From Bacteroidota bacterium (GTDB taxonomy: Bacteria; Bacteroidota; Bacteroidia; AKYH767-A; OLB10): a DNA stretch of 64,000 bases. Location: NCBI GenBank assembly GCA_016717725.1, contig JADKFA010000046.1, positions 62,001-126,000 of the forward strand, given 5' to 3'. The notes below the pieces were generated by a model that was given only the letters and a program-made list of their open reading frames with translations, made no database searches and was not told the origin of the DNA. Numbering within the stretch: position 1 is the stretch's first letter; every line of letters starts with the position of its first letter. Positions 17,098 through 26,294 of this stretch are shown in pieces. The translations under genes and the position numbers were made by a program.

Positions 17098-17940
17098 TTA
17101 TACTAGATAGAAGAATGTAAAGACGAATACCCATACTAAATCTACGAAATGCCAATAGAGACCCGTTTTTTCAATATGCTCATAATGTCCACGGCGTTTA
17201 TAAACTCCAGCAATGACATTTAAGAAGATGATAATATTAATAATCACTCCAGAGAATACGTGGAATCCGTGGAATCCGGTGATAAAGAAGAAGAAATCGG
17301 CGAAGAGCGGATGTCCATACTCATTACGAGTGAGGTTGGCTCCGTGAATATGTTCTGCTTTCGATTTAATATCAGCAATAACCGCTTTGTCACTCACCAC
17401 CTGATGCAGCGGAGAAACCAAGGCGTCGTGTGGTGGATTTAAATGATGCAGATGGTAAGCATTTTCAGCTACTTTATATACTTCACCATTAGGCATTACA
17501 TAAGCACCTGCTGGTGTTCCATGAATGAAATGATACCACTCCCAGGCTTGAGATCCCAAGAACATGAATCCGCCTACAATAGTTAAGATCATCCATAAAG
17601 CAACGCCTTTGTTATCACGGCGATGACCCGCATCTACCGCTAAAACCATCGTCACCGAACTCATGATGAGGATAAAGGTCATTAAAGCTACGTACGCCAA
17701 TGGAATATGTCCATCATAAAATGGAAAATGCGTAAACACATCATTTGCTTTAGGCCAAACTTCGGCAAAGCGATGACGCATGGTGCCATAAGCAAGGATT
17801 AAAGTGGAGAATGTAAATGCATCGGACACAAGGAAAAACCACATCATCATTTTTCCCCAACTCACGTTGAACGGAGATTTACCCCCATTCCACATATTTG
17901 CGGAATGGGTTTCTTGTTTCACTGTAGCTTCTGCAGCCAT
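17098..17940 (-). CDS. ctaE: cytochrome c oxidase subunit III
   Basis: Subunit III is an inner membrane part of the haem-copper oxidase that stabilises proton uptake. The 280-residue protein has the helix pattern of the family, with WGKMMMWFFLVSDAFTFSTL near the start, GSQAWEWYHFIHG in the middle and FFFITGFHGFHVFSGVIIN plus YWHFVDLVWVFVFTFFYLV at the C-terminus. A long loop (about 140-190) between helices is an insertion relative to shorter subunits. It is the second of two adjacent subunit III-like genes, a common arrangement in Bacteroidota. Subunits I and II are not in this window. Confidence 0.92.
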   Translation of the reverse strand: MAAEATVKQETHSANMWNGGKSPFNVSWGKMMMWFFLVSDAFTFSTLILAYGTMRHRFAEVWPKANDVFTHFPFYDGHIPLAYVALMTFILIMSSVTMVLAVDAGHRRDNKGVALWMILTIVGGFMFLGSQAWEWYHFIHGTPAGAYVMPNGEVYKVAENAYHLHHLNPPHDALVSPLHQVVSDKAVIADIKSKAEHIHGANLTRNEYGHPLFADFFFFITGFHGFHVFSGVIINIIIFLNVIAGVYKRRGHYEHIEKTGLYWHFVDLVWVFVFTFFYLV

Positions 17941-17968
17941 ACTTTAAATCAGAATTAAGATTGTTTGA

Positions 17969-18550
17969 TTATCTATAGATGGCCAAAAATACAAATAAAT
18001 ATATCCAAAGGCCTCCGAGAAAGTGCCAATATATAGCACAAAGTGAAATTCCCAGATAATTTTGGGAACTGTAACGTTCACGAATTGATTTTGAGCCTGT
18101 AATGATTAATCCCAAAAGGCCAAAAGCAAGATGAGCTAGGTGCAATCCAGTAATTACATAGAAAAAAGAACCCGATGGAGTCAATTTATCCGCGAAGTAA
18201 ACATCATTTTTTACCAATTCATTCCATCCTAAAAACTGGGTAAACACAAATGCTAATCCCAATCCCAACGTTATGAGGAGAAATGTTTTGACCTGCGATA
18301 GATCATCCCTTTTCACCGCCCGGATCGACATCTGAATGGTGAAACTGCTAATAAGGATGATGATAGAAGAAATATAAAATACCGACGGCACCTCAAAAAA
18401 CTTCCAATTTCCTTCTGCTTGTCGAACGATATACCCTGAGGTTAATCCCGCGAAGAGCATTATAATACTGCCTATTCCAATTGCAAGCAACACCTTTTCG
18501 GTTGCTATTTTTGGTTTCTCTTGAGGCTGATTTTCAATTGCCATTTCCAT
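17969..18550 (-). CDS. second haem-copper oxidase subunit III-like protein
   Basis: The 193-residue protein has five predicted membrane helices and the subunit III signatures FFYVITGLHLAHLAFGLLGL and YWHFLGGLWIYLFVFLAIYR. It lacks the first two helices' extra length and the long loop of its neighbour, so it is the short form. In Bacteroidota it is usually paired with a longer subunit III. The ATG at 18550 (MEMAIENQ) is used; an upstream TTG would overlap the ctaB stop. It begins 5 bases after the ctaB stop codon, so the two are almost certainly co-transcribed. Confidence 0.9.
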   Translation of the reverse strand: MEMAIENQPQEKPKIATEKVLLAIGIGSIIMLFAGLTSGYIVRQAEGNWKFFEVPSVFYISSIIILISSFTIQMSIRAVKRDDLSQVKTFLLITLGLGLAFVFTQFLGWNELVKNDVYFADKLTPSGSFFYVITGLHLAHLAFGLLGLIITGSKSIRERYSSQNYLGISLCAIYWHFLGGLWIYLFVFLAIYR

Positions 18551-18555
18551 AATTA

Positions 18556-19443
18556 TCAAACTTTATCAATCACCAATGCAATTTGCACGATGGGTAAATA
18601 AATAAACGAACCGAACATTAATCTTCTCGCCGACACTAAATCGCAGCGATCGTACAAGCGATAAGCGAGAAATAAAAAGTAAATACTCACTACCGCCATG
18701 ATCACGACCGCAACCCAGGAAGTAATTCCAAAGATGTAGGGCATAAAGGCCAGAGGAAGCAATGAAATTGTATACAATAAAGCTTGTCGAGCTGAGTCAC
18801 GATCACGTTCTCCACTTGGAAGCATTTTAAATCCTGCCTTTTTATAATCTTCATCGAGCACCCAAGCAATGGCCCAAAAATGCGGGAACTGCCATAAAAA
18901 CTGAATGCTAAATAATAACCAGGCACCAATACCGAATTCACCAGTAGCAGCCACCCATCCTAAAAGTGGAGGAATAGCACCAGGAATTGCACCAACAAAA
19001 ACCGCAAAGGGAGAACGACGCTTCATGGGCGTATATGCTAACGTGTAAAGGATGATAGACAACAACCCCAAAACACCGCAAGTGATATTCAAATAATAAG
19101 TTAAGGTGAACACACCCAACAGACCAAAAATAGTAGCGGCAATCCATCCTTCCTGAACCGACATTCGACCTTCGGGAATAGGACGAGTAGCAGTACGAGA
19201 CATCAATTTATCTAAATCGCGCTCAATGACTTGATTAAATCCGTTGGCCGAAGCGGTAGTAAATACTCCACCTACAATTAACATGATAAACGACATCCAA
19301 TTGATAGACCCTGGAGCTGTTAAAAAAGCCATTGCAGCCGAAAAAACCACTAAGGAAGCCAAGCGCATTTTTCCGAAGGTAGCGTAATCTGAAATCTTGG
19401 TAGTCAGCGTATTAGGGCGTTCAAGAAGTATGTGCTGGTCCAT
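18556..19443 (-). CDS. ctaB: protoheme IX farnesyltransferase (haem O synthase)
   Basis: CtaB/CyoE transfers a farnesyl group to haem B to make haem O, the precursor of haem A for cytochrome oxidase. The 295-residue protein is a UbiA-family membrane prenyltransferase with about nine helices. The allylic-diphosphate site NGFNQVIERDLDKLMSRT, followed by TRPIPEG, is complete, and the second conserved loop contains YKKAGFKMLPSGERDR. It is the first gene of the oxidase operon. A strong promoter match (TTG-N20-TACTTTTG) ends 7 bases before its ATG, which points to a nearly leaderless transcript. Confidence 0.95.
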   Translation of the reverse strand: MDQHILLERPNTLTTKISDYATFGKMRLASLVVFSAAMAFLTAPGSINWMSFIMLIVGGVFTTASANGFNQVIERDLDKLMSRTATRPIPEGRMSVQEGWIAATIFGLLGVFTLTYYLNITCGVLGLLSIILYTLAYTPMKRRSPFAVFVGAIPGAIPPLLGWVAATGEFGIGAWLLFSIQFLWQFPHFWAIAWVLDEDYKKAGFKMLPSGERDRDSARQALLYTISLLPLAFMPYIFGITSWVAVVIMAVVSIYFLFLAYRLYDRCDLVSARRLMFGSFIYLPIVQIALVIDKV

Positions 19444-19450
19444 GGAGGCG

Positions 19451-19481
19451 CAAAAGTAGAAGATACAGAGGCAAGGATCAA
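19451..19481 (-). promoter_or_regulatory. promoter of the cytochrome oxidase operon
   Basis: On the minus strand, TTG (19479-19481) is followed after exactly 20 bases by TACTTTTG (19451-19458), a full match to the Bacteroidota TTG/TAnnTTTG promoter. The -7 box ends 7 bases before the ctaB ATG. Confidence 0.7.
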
Positions 19482-19811
19482 GGAAAAGGGGAGGAAATAT
19501 GCTGTAGGTATGATAGAAATTATAGTTTCATATTATTTGTTGGGCTGATCCAGATGGAATTGGTGAATTGGTGGATTGGTGGATTGGCAAGTTATATAAT
19601 ATTTATTCTGCAATTATTAATTTTACTTCGGATGCAATTTTCAAGCTGCAAGCTAGGTTACAAGGGTGTTTTCGAGTAGTGTAAAAATTTCGCTTATTTT
19701 CGCATTTAGTGTTCATTCGCATTTCGTGTATCAGTAAATTCGTATAGATTCGTAATTCGTACATTCGTATCGATTCGTAACCTGCTTGCTGCAGGCAAGT
19801 TCGTAACCTTC
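19482..19811. other. intergenic region with short tandem motifs, no gene seen
   Basis: This 330-base stretch contains short direct repeats: GGTGGATTGGTGGATTGG near 19570-19587 (the same motif recurs upstream of the permease at 49155-49195), and a run of ATTCGTA-type heptamers between about 19715 and 19785. A small CTTGCTGCAGGCAAG hairpin lies near 19785. No coding frame is convincing. Confidence 0.5.
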
Positions 19812-20860
19812 CTAGAATTTCATTATTTTACTTTGAACTTTATCCTTCTCGGTCGTTAAAGAAACTATATAAACCCCAGCTGCAATTCCATTCATCGCAA
19901 TCTCCCCGTAAAATACCCACCTTGTTCACCTCCATTTTCCTCACCACTCTCCCTCACACAACAACCTTAACACCCCGCTCTTCCCTTTTAGCTTCGACGC
20001 ATTCACATGAATCATATTCCACTCGGGGTTGTACCAAGCTTGGAAGAATACATCATTTTTCTCATCATTTTCGGTTATGCTTACCGTTAGTGTATCGCAT
20101 GGTGAACCAACTAACGGATCCATGCCGTAATTTGGGTTATGAGGTAATCCTCTATAGGTACGATGGCCTGCTAATGGGAAAGAGAGCAGTTGAAAATCGC
20201 AGGATAGTCCGGCACTGTCAGGGTAATTAATTACTGACAAATGCGTATTGACGTGGTTATAATAATTTGCTGGATAAGGATACCCACCTCCAGGAATATC
20301 TGATAGTGCACTAATGTAGATCCTGTTGTCGGGCGCAAGCTTCATCATCACAGCAGATGCCGAATCTTGAATCATGCCTATAGTTATCTTTGAATTTGAA
20401 ATATTCCCCGATATCAAGTCATACTGAAAAATTCTTGCATCATCGAATCCATTTAAATTACCTAAGACATATAAAACAAATTATTAGAGAACATGTACTT
20501 ACATAATTTTAGCCAGTGGTACTGATTCATTCACCGAAGTCCAGCACTGTCCCACTGAATTAATACATCGCCACCATTTGAAGTCCTCATCGTCCCAACA
20601 TTTTGTATGGGTTGAGGATAGATGCCGGTTGAGTCAACAAAGTATAAGTAAAATGCATTATCATAAGCTGCATTTGGATAATCCCATTTCCTTGTCACTA
20701 GCCAATCTTTCCGTTTCCAGTTTAGGCCGCTTTTGGGCAACCTCAAATACACCAAAGGCCCGTTACACCTGCTAAAAATATAAAATGACTATCCAATACA
20801 GATTTAGGGACAAAAGTATCTGGTACCAACCTAAACATATTAACGAGTCACCATTCATCC
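19812..20860 (-). pseudogene. disrupted T9SS-sorted surface protein
   Basis: Reading leftwards, fragments in different frames join into one protein. They are VNMFRLVPDTFVPKSVLDSH, VYLRLPKSGLNWKRKDWL, WTSVNESVPLAKIM, NNLFYVLGNLNGFDDARIF, then a 158-residue open stretch with HLSVINYPDSAGLSCDFQ and GMDPLVGSPCDTL, and finally MNGIAAGVYIVSLTTEK ending KIMKF at 19812. The end is a type A T9SS sorting domain, and the body resembles a widespread Bacteroidota surface family. At least five frame changes or stops are needed. Some may be assembly errors, but their density exceeds that in neighbouring broken genes, and no signal peptide can be found upstream. A decayed gene is therefore the better reading. 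The 5' boundary is approximate. Confidence 0.65.
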
Positions 20861-20979
20861 TTTGATGGTTTCGACTAATTAACCTTTTCAAGGAACTATA
20901 GGCGCATTGGTTGCCATAAAATAGCAAAGGCATCTGCTAGTTACGAGCTGTTAAATGATTCTAATTGAGTAACTGGATT

Positions 20980-21027
20980 AAACACCCCTGTTGAGTTTGG
21001 CATCTCCCAACAAAGGAGGGGGTGTTT
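20980..21027. other. inverted repeat AAACACCCC ... GGGGTGTTT
   Basis: A 9-bp perfect inverted repeat (20980-20988 and 21019-21027) with a 30-base loop lies in the otherwise empty space between the broken T9SS gene and the sugar transferase. It has no T-tract. It may be an RNA hairpin or a repeat remnant. The rest of 20861-21213 shows only a tandem GAATTCTGAATTC-type repeat near 21177-21212. Confidence 0.4.
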
Positions 21028-21213
21028 CATGATATAAAGGTAGGGATAATATTGATTTGGGTTTAATAATAACTGGGCTTTAAATCGAGCAGCTTCTGGC
21101 CGTTATCCCACAGCACTACGATGCTATAAAATTCGATTTATAAAATTTGCAACTCAAAAAGATTAAAGGGGAGGGGAATTCTGAATTCTGAATTCTTAAT
21201 TCTGCATTCTTAA

Positions 21214-22599
21214 TTACTCCCCCGTGTGCTTCCCCGAAATAACTTGCCATGCTGTAATAATCACAATTTTCATATCCAATAACGGCGACCAATTTTCTAA
21301 ATACCAAACATCAAACTCTACCCTCTTTTCCATGAGCGTATTATCGCGTGTATCGCCACGGAGTCCGTGCACTTGCGCCCATCCTGTTACACCTGGTTTT
21401 ACGAGTTGGCGCACCATGAATTTGTCGACTAGTTTTGAATATTCTTCTGTATGCTTTAGCATGTGTGGACGTGGACCTACTACCGACATATTTCCAATGA
21501 GTGCATTATAGAACTGTGGCAATTCGTCCAGACTGGTTTTACGCAGGAACGCACCAATTTTAGTGATTCGCGCATCTCCCTTTTGTGCTTGCAACGAATC
21601 GGCTTCATCGTTCACATGCATCGTACGAAATTTGTAACAATAAAATTCTTCGTTGTTTCGACCCGACCGTAACTGCTTAAAAAACACAGGACCTTTCGAG
21701 CTTAATTTTATTAGCGGAGTAAAAATAAGAAATGCAATAGGTGATATTAAAATTAAAACGATAGCAGAAAAAACAATGTCGAAAGCTCTCTTGATAATTC
21801 GATTGAAAGTATTTTGCAAGGGTTCGTTACGCATACTCAACACTGGAACCAAATCATAGAAATCAATTTTAATGCGTCGGTTTAAGAATCCTCTGAAGTC
21901 GGGAATTACTTTAAAACGAATCATATTATTATCGGCAAAATTCATTAGATCGGTTACTTGCTCAATTTTTAATCCGGAGAGCGAACAATATATTTCATCA
22001 ATTTTATTTTCTAATGAATAAGCCTTTGCATCTTGAATTCCTCCTGTAATTTGACTCGACTCTAACAAACTAGTTGGGTCGCAAAAAACACCTTTTAGAT
22101 GGTAACCAATCTCGGGGTGATTCTCAAAAAATTTCATCATTTCCCTTGCAGGATGACCATTCCCTACAATGATTACCTTGCGATAGTTCATCCCTCTTCT
22201 TCTCAAGAAATTGATTAAGAATGACATGAGTGATCTCCAAAGAAGGAAGACAACACCCCAAACCGCAATTTTTAATTCAACATGGAATACAGGAATAAAA
22301 AACTCATCTAAAAAATAAAGAAAAACAATGAGCAGAATACTAAATAAACCATAAGCTCGTAAGTACTGAGTAAATAATTGTTCGAATCGTAATCCCCGAT
22401 CAATTTCATGTACTCGAATGAATGTAATGGTGACAGACCAAAACAAATTGATGTATAAAAATTGTGCTAAGAAATTAGGATCTGCGTTAAGGTTAGGCCA
22501 TTTATAATAGAAGCTGATTCCACAGAAAACTACGTTCAGCAGAACAAAATCTATAAGCAAATAGATCGCTTTTAAGTAACGCGAGTAGCCTATGGCCAT
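21214..22599 (-). CDS. undecaprenyl-phosphate sugar phosphotransferase (WcaJ/polyprenyl glycosylphosphotransferase family)
   Basis: The enzyme is expected to move a sugar-1-phosphate (often glucose) onto undecaprenyl phosphate, starting a capsule or exopolysaccharide unit on the inner membrane. The 461-residue protein has four N-terminal helices (about 10-130), a CoA-binding-like Rossmann region (KVIIVGNGHPA near 140), a fifth hydrophobic segment (IVFSAIVLILISPIAFLIF) and the catalytic C-terminal domain with GPVFFKQLRSGRNN, YKFRTMH, LRKTSLDELPQFYNAL, GNMSVVGPRP and KPGVTGWAQV. All motifs are intact. No other polysaccharide genes lie nearby, so the product is unknown. A possible TAGATTTG promoter box lies at 22644-22651. 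Confidence 0.9.
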   Translation of the reverse strand: MAIGYSRYLKAIYLLIDFVLLNVVFCGISFYYKWPNLNADPNFLAQFLYINLFWSVTITFIRVHEIDRGLRFEQLFTQYLRAYGLFSILLIVFLYFLDEFFIPVFHVELKIAVWGVVFLLWRSLMSFLINFLRRRGMNYRKVIIVGNGHPAREMMKFFENHPEIGYHLKGVFCDPTSLLESSQITGGIQDAKAYSLENKIDEIYCSLSGLKIEQVTDLMNFADNNMIRFKVIPDFRGFLNRRIKIDFYDLVPVLSMRNEPLQNTFNRIIKRAFDIVFSAIVLILISPIAFLIFTPLIKLSSKGPVFFKQLRSGRNNEEFYCYKFRTMHVNDEADSLQAQKGDARITKIGAFLRKTSLDELPQFYNALIGNMSVVGPRPHMLKHTEEYSKLVDKFMVRQLVKPGVTGWAQVHGLRGDTRDNTLMEKRVEFDVWYLENWSPLLDMKIVIITAWQVISGKHTGE

Positions 22600-22742
22600 T
22601 TAAAAGAATATTATTGTTTTGTAGGTAATCGTAATTGTGTAAGCAAATCTACGTACTATACAGAGGAAAAGATTCAAACCTTATTCAAATCAGGTAGATT
22701 TCTTGGTAAATACTCGATAATAGTGGACAAATGGCGAAATTC

Positions 22743-22770
22743 AAGGGTAGATCCATCTACCTAAACCCTT
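22743..22770 (-). terminator. possible hairpin terminator after the LuxE-like gene
   Basis: Directly at the stop of the LuxE-like gene, the minus strand reads AAGGG, GGTAGAT, a 2-base loop, ATCTACC, CTT: a stem of 7 bp extended by outer pairs. The T-tract after it is weak, so termination efficiency is uncertain. Confidence 0.4.
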
Positions 22771-23752
22771 AAAAATCGACCAATAAATTACATCCTCGGG
22801 CCTCTGAATCGTCAAAACGACCCAATATTTCGAAACTTCCGTTGGGGTATAATCGGCCTAAATCCTGGGTAGCGATAAAGGCGCAGGAGTTCTGGTTGGC
22901 GAGATCAGTAACGCATACACCACCCGTTTTTTGGTGATCCACAAAATGGAAGGGATCATTCATTTCACGAATGCGCACTTTCATCCACGGTGGACAATGG
23001 AAAATTCCATCACCTCTTGAATAAGCTTGCGAAAGTAATTCCGTCATGCCGTACTCTGAGTGAATTTTTTCTACTCCAAAACCCGATTTTAAAATAGCAT
23101 GCAATTCTTCTTTCACTAATTCTTTTCTTCTTCCTTTCATTCCGCCAGTTTCTAGGATGATGAGTTCGGGGAATTGCATGGGAAACTTTTCTGATAAATC
23201 GAGTAAGGCATAGCTCACTCCTAATAAAATTGTTTTGTGCCGATGGACTTTCAGCGTGCTTAATGCTTTCGCTAAAGAAGCATAGTCGTCGAGGTAAAAT
23301 CCGCTGAACGCATTTTTACTTGCTTGAATGAGATGATCCGTCATGTAGACCAATGACGAATCGCCTTTCTGTAAGTACGAAGGTAGCAAGGCGAGCAGAG
23401 CATACTTATCAATGTTTCCGTAGTGCATCTTAAAGCCGCGCATAAAACTTTCGATGTACCATGCGGTATCGGAAATAAAATGCTTGGAGGATTGTGTTGA
23501 TGTGCTTCCACTACTCTGAAAAATTACTTCTGCGTTTAATCCTTCTTTGATGACTTCCCGAGTTCGAAAAAACTCGATGGGTAAGTAAGGGATATCTTCC
23601 CATCTGCCTACCGTTAGTGGATCTACTTGAATGGCTTCTAAATATTCACGGTACACTTTTACATGCTTCGATTGTTCTCTGAAAACCTGCAAAGCAACTT
23701 CTTGAAATGAGGATTCATCGGCAATGGAAAAACAAGGGTATGTGCTCATCAT
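22769..23752 (-). CDS. LuxE/PaaK-like acyl-protein synthetase family protein
   Basis: The 327-residue protein belongs to the ANL adenylating superfamily, in the LuxE acyl-protein synthetase branch. It shows PYLPIEFFRTREVI near residue 60, the phosphate-binding loop FQSSGSTSTQSSKHFISD near 90, ILLGVSYALLDL, LETGGMKGRRKE and the EYGMTELLSQAYS adenylate motif. LuxE activates fatty acids as acyl-AMP in luminous bacteria. In non-luminous Bacteroidota such proteins lie in varied contexts, often with sugar or cell-surface genes, and their substrate is unknown. It starts 2 bases after the nadB stop, so it is probably translated from the nadB mRNA, although no pathway link to NAD is known. Confidence 0.8.
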   Translation of the reverse strand: MMSTYPCFSIADESSFQEVALQVFREQSKHVKVYREYLEAIQVDPLTVGRWEDIPYLPIEFFRTREVIKEGLNAEVIFQSSGSTSTQSSKHFISDTAWYIESFMRGFKMHYGNIDKYALLALLPSYLQKGDSSLVYMTDHLIQASKNAFSGFYLDDYASLAKALSTLKVHRHKTILLGVSYALLDLSEKFPMQFPELIILETGGMKGRRKELVKEELHAILKSGFGVEKIHSEYGMTELLSQAYSRGDGIFHCPPWMKVRIREMNDPFHFVDHQKTGGVCVTDLANQNSCAFIATQDLGRLYPNGSFEILGRFDDSEARGCNLLVDF

Positions 23753-23754
23753 TT

Positions 23755-25329
23755 CTATTTCTTCGAATTCGAATCTACCAAATCCGAATTGTAATGAAGT
23801 CCTCTGTTTTCGGTTCGCGCCATAGCTGCTTTCACTACGAGGTACGACAAATTAATCATGTTACGCAACTCACACAATGCGGGCGACACAATGGTGCGCT
23901 CATACAATGCTTCGGTTTCTCCATAGATAATTCGAAGTCGGTCGAGGGCACGCTTGAGTCGAGTATTATTACGTACAATCCCCACGTAATTGGTCATGAG
24001 TGATTGGAGTTCTCTTCGGTTCTCGGTAATTAAAATCATTTCCTTTGGGGCCGAAGTTCCTTCGGCGTTCCAGTCGGGAATATTATCTTTAAAATTAATT
24101 TCAGTGAAAGCACTAACGCCATGCCTATACGCACGATGCGAAAACACCAAGGCTTCCAACAATGAATTTGAAGCCAATCTATTTCCTCCATGCAATCCAG
24201 TGCGAGCGCATTCACCTGCGGCATATACATTTTTTATATCACTACATCCATTTTCATCAACGCTTATTCCTCCACATAAATAATGTGCAGCAGGTGCTAC
24301 GGGAATAAAATCCTTCATGGGATCAATTCCCATTCTTAAACATTTTTTCAGGATGGTAGGAAAATGCGTTTCAAAGTGTGTTTTGTCGATCATAGTGCAA
24401 TCGAGGAAAACAAATTCAGCACCGCTCTTTTTTATTTCATTGTCGATGGCGCGCGCAACAATATCGCGAGGTGCTAAGGATGCACGATCGTCGTAATGCT
24501 GCATGAATTCTTCTCCATCCTTTGTACGTAGTATGGCTCCCGCTCCTCTCACAGCTTCTGAAATTAAGAAGCATGGGCTCTCTGTTGGATGATACAACCC
24601 TGTAGGATGAAATTGAATGAATTCCATGTCGCGCACAGTACCCTTCGCTCGGTACACCATCGCCACACCATCGCCCGTTGCAATTTTTGGATTGGTGGTG
24701 GTACGATATAATTGTCCAGCTCCTCCAGTTGCTACTAGCGTAATTTTCGATTGAATGGTTTCTACTTTATTCGTTTTCAAATTCAGGGCGTACACTCCGT
24801 AACATTCAATTCCTCCAGAGCTACGTGATACTTCTTGTCCTAAATGATGTTGTGTAATCAGATCCAATGCAAAAAGGTGAGTATGTAATTCAATGTTTGG
24901 ATGCTTATTGATTTGTTCAAGTAAAGTTCGCTCAATCTCTGCTCCAGTACGGTCTTTATGATGTAAGATGCGATTTTCGCTATGTCCACCCTCACGAGCT
25001 AGATCAAAAGTACCTTCTTCATTCTTATCGAAATCGGTTCCCCAAAGAATTAACTCTTCAATTCGCTCTATACCTTCTGTAATCACCATTCGAACTATCT
25101 TTTCATCACAAATTCCATCCCCTGCATCAAGCGTATCGGCAATATGCTTTTCGATGGAATCGGGAGCATACGTAACGGCGGCAATTCCACCTTGCGCATA
25201 CTTAGTATTGGTTTCATCGCGGTTTGCCTTCGTGATTACCAAGACCTTACCATGATTCGCCACTTTAAGGGCATAGCTGAGTCCTGCTATTCCTGACCCG
25301 ATTATAAGGAAATCTATTTTTTGTTGCAT
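23755..25329 (-). CDS. nadB: L-aspartate oxidase
   Basis: NadB oxidises L-aspartate to iminoaspartate with FAD, the first step of de novo NAD synthesis, in the cytoplasm. The 524-residue protein has the FAD-binding GSGIAGLSYALKVA near residue 12, TKYAQGGIAAV near 43, EFIQFHPTGLYHP in the middle with the catalytic His/Arg region, CGGISVDENG, and HGGNRLASNSLLEALVF, followed by the C-terminal helical domain. The length is normal. nadA and nadC are not in this window. It is divergent from nfu across 102 bases. A TATTTTTG box at 25365-25372 is a likely -7 element for it. Confidence 0.95.
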   Translation of the reverse strand: MQQKIDFLIIGSGIAGLSYALKVANHGKVLVITKANRDETNTKYAQGGIAAVTYAPDSIEKHIADTLDAGDGICDEKIVRMVITEGIERIEELILWGTDFDKNEEGTFDLAREGGHSENRILHHKDRTGAEIERTLLEQINKHPNIELHTHLFALDLITQHHLGQEVSRSSGGIECYGVYALNLKTNKVETIQSKITLVATGGAGQLYRTTTNPKIATGDGVAMVYRAKGTVRDMEFIQFHPTGLYHPTESPCFLISEAVRGAGAILRTKDGEEFMQHYDDRASLAPRDIVARAIDNEIKKSGAEFVFLDCTMIDKTHFETHFPTILKKCLRMGIDPMKDFIPVAPAAHYLCGGISVDENGCSDIKNVYAAGECARTGLHGGNRLASNSLLEALVFSHRAYRHGVSAFTEINFKDNIPDWNAEGTSAPKEMILITENRRELQSLMTNYVGIVRNNTRLKRALDRLRIIYGETEALYERTIVSPALCELRNMINLSYLVVKAAMARTENRGLHYNSDLVDSNSKK

Positions 25330-25364
25330 ACTATTCAGCTACAATTAGAATCGTAAGCTGGAGG

Positions 25365-25372
25365 CAAAAATA
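25365..25372 (-). promoter_or_regulatory. -7 box of nadB (TATTTTTG)
   Basis: The minus strand reads TATTTTTG, matching TAnnTTTG, 35 bases upstream of the nadB ATG. A -33 TTG at ideal spacing is not clear. Confidence 0.4.
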
Positions 25373-25417
25373 CAATTTACAACTTTAAAATTGAATCTTA
25401 TTCTGAACCTGATGCCG

Positions 25418-25425
25418 TATCTTTG
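25418..25425 (+). promoter_or_regulatory. -7 box of nfu (TATCTTTG)
   Basis: TATCTTTG matches TAnnTTTG and ends 6 bases before the nfu ATG, implying a leaderless or nearly leaderless mRNA. A TTG lies 24 bases upstream, which is longer than the usual spacing. Confidence 0.5.
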
Positions 25426-25431
25426 CAAAAC

Positions 25432-26076
25432 ATGAATACCACTCGACCTATCAACGTATATGCGGAGTTAACTCCCAATCCCAATAGCTTAAAATTTGTA
25501 GCGGATGTGATGCTATTAGAAGGCGGAAGTGTTGAATACAATCACCCCGATGAAACAACAAATTGTCCGTTAGCGGCGCAATTATTTGCTTTTAGTGGTG
25601 TGAATAAAGTTTTTATCAATACCAATTTTGTGACCATCAACAAAGACAGTGAAGTAGATTGGTTCGACATCAGCAATATTCTACGCGAATTCATTCGTGG
25701 ATTTTTAATGTCGGATGAAAAATTATTTTTGAATTCACCTTTTGAAGAAAATCATATCCCAAACAAAAAACCAAAAGCGGTAACGCTTGAAGTAAAAGCG
25801 GAAGAAAAACCCGCGCGACCACAAATCGACACCGAACCTGATCCAGAAGCGGAAAAGAAAATTATGGAATTGTTGGATGAATATATTCGTCCTGCAGTAG
25901 AAGGTGATGGTGGTGCAATACATTTTCGTTCGTACAAAAATGGTGTGGTGAGTGTGGTGTTGAAAGGAGCATGCAGTGGATGTCCGAGTTCGACCATTAC
26001 ATTAAAATCAGGAATAGAAAATTTGTTGAAACAGATGGTGCCTGGGGTGGAAGAAGTGGTGGCGGTTTCGGAGTGA
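25432..26076 (+). CDS. Nfu-type iron-sulfur cluster scaffold/carrier protein
   Basis: Nfu proteins carry [4Fe-4S] clusters to target apoproteins. The 214-residue protein has an N-terminal Nfu_N/scaffold domain (YAELTPNPNSLKFVADVML, then VFINTNFVTINKD) and a C-terminal NifU-like domain with GGAIHFRSYKNG and GACSGCPSSTITLKSGIE. The cluster-binding pair is Cys181 and Cys184. A charged linker (about 112-145) joins the domains. The ATG at 25432 is preferred over a TTG three codons upstream that would lie inside the -7 box. It stands alone, divergent from nadB and convergent with odhB. Confidence 0.9.
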   Translation: MNTTRPINVYAELTPNPNSLKFVADVMLLEGGSVEYNHPDETTNCPLAAQLFAFSGVNKVFINTNFVTINKDSEVDWFDISNILREFIRGFLMSDEKLFLNSPFEENHIPNKKPKAVTLEVKAEEKPARPQIDTEPDPEAEKKIMELLDEYIRPAVEGDGGAIHFRSYKNGVVSVVLKGACSGCPSSTITLKSGIENLLKQMVPGVEEVVAVSE

Positions 26077-26167
26077 TTTAATTTGAAAATTTGAAGATGA
26101 GTTAATTTGAAAATGGGAAGAAATTCTTCACTCCTTTGAATATTACTTCTAAAATGTATTTTTAGTA

Positions 26168-26188
26168 CCTTTCGACTACGCTCAGGGT
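26168..26188. repeat. dispersed CTTTCGAC...GCTCAGGG repeat
   Basis: The sequence CTTTCGACTACGCTCAGGGT is one of several variants in the window (near 38228, 49250 and 50236). It lies in a 218-base spacer between the converging nfu and odhB genes that holds no gene. Confidence 0.55.
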
Positions 26189-26294
26189 GCAATGTTAACC
26201 ATGGGCGTCACAAAGAAACTTTTCAATTGAATCTCCACACTACTATACATAGTTTCGCATTTACCAATTCACCAATTTGCCTATTTACCAATTT

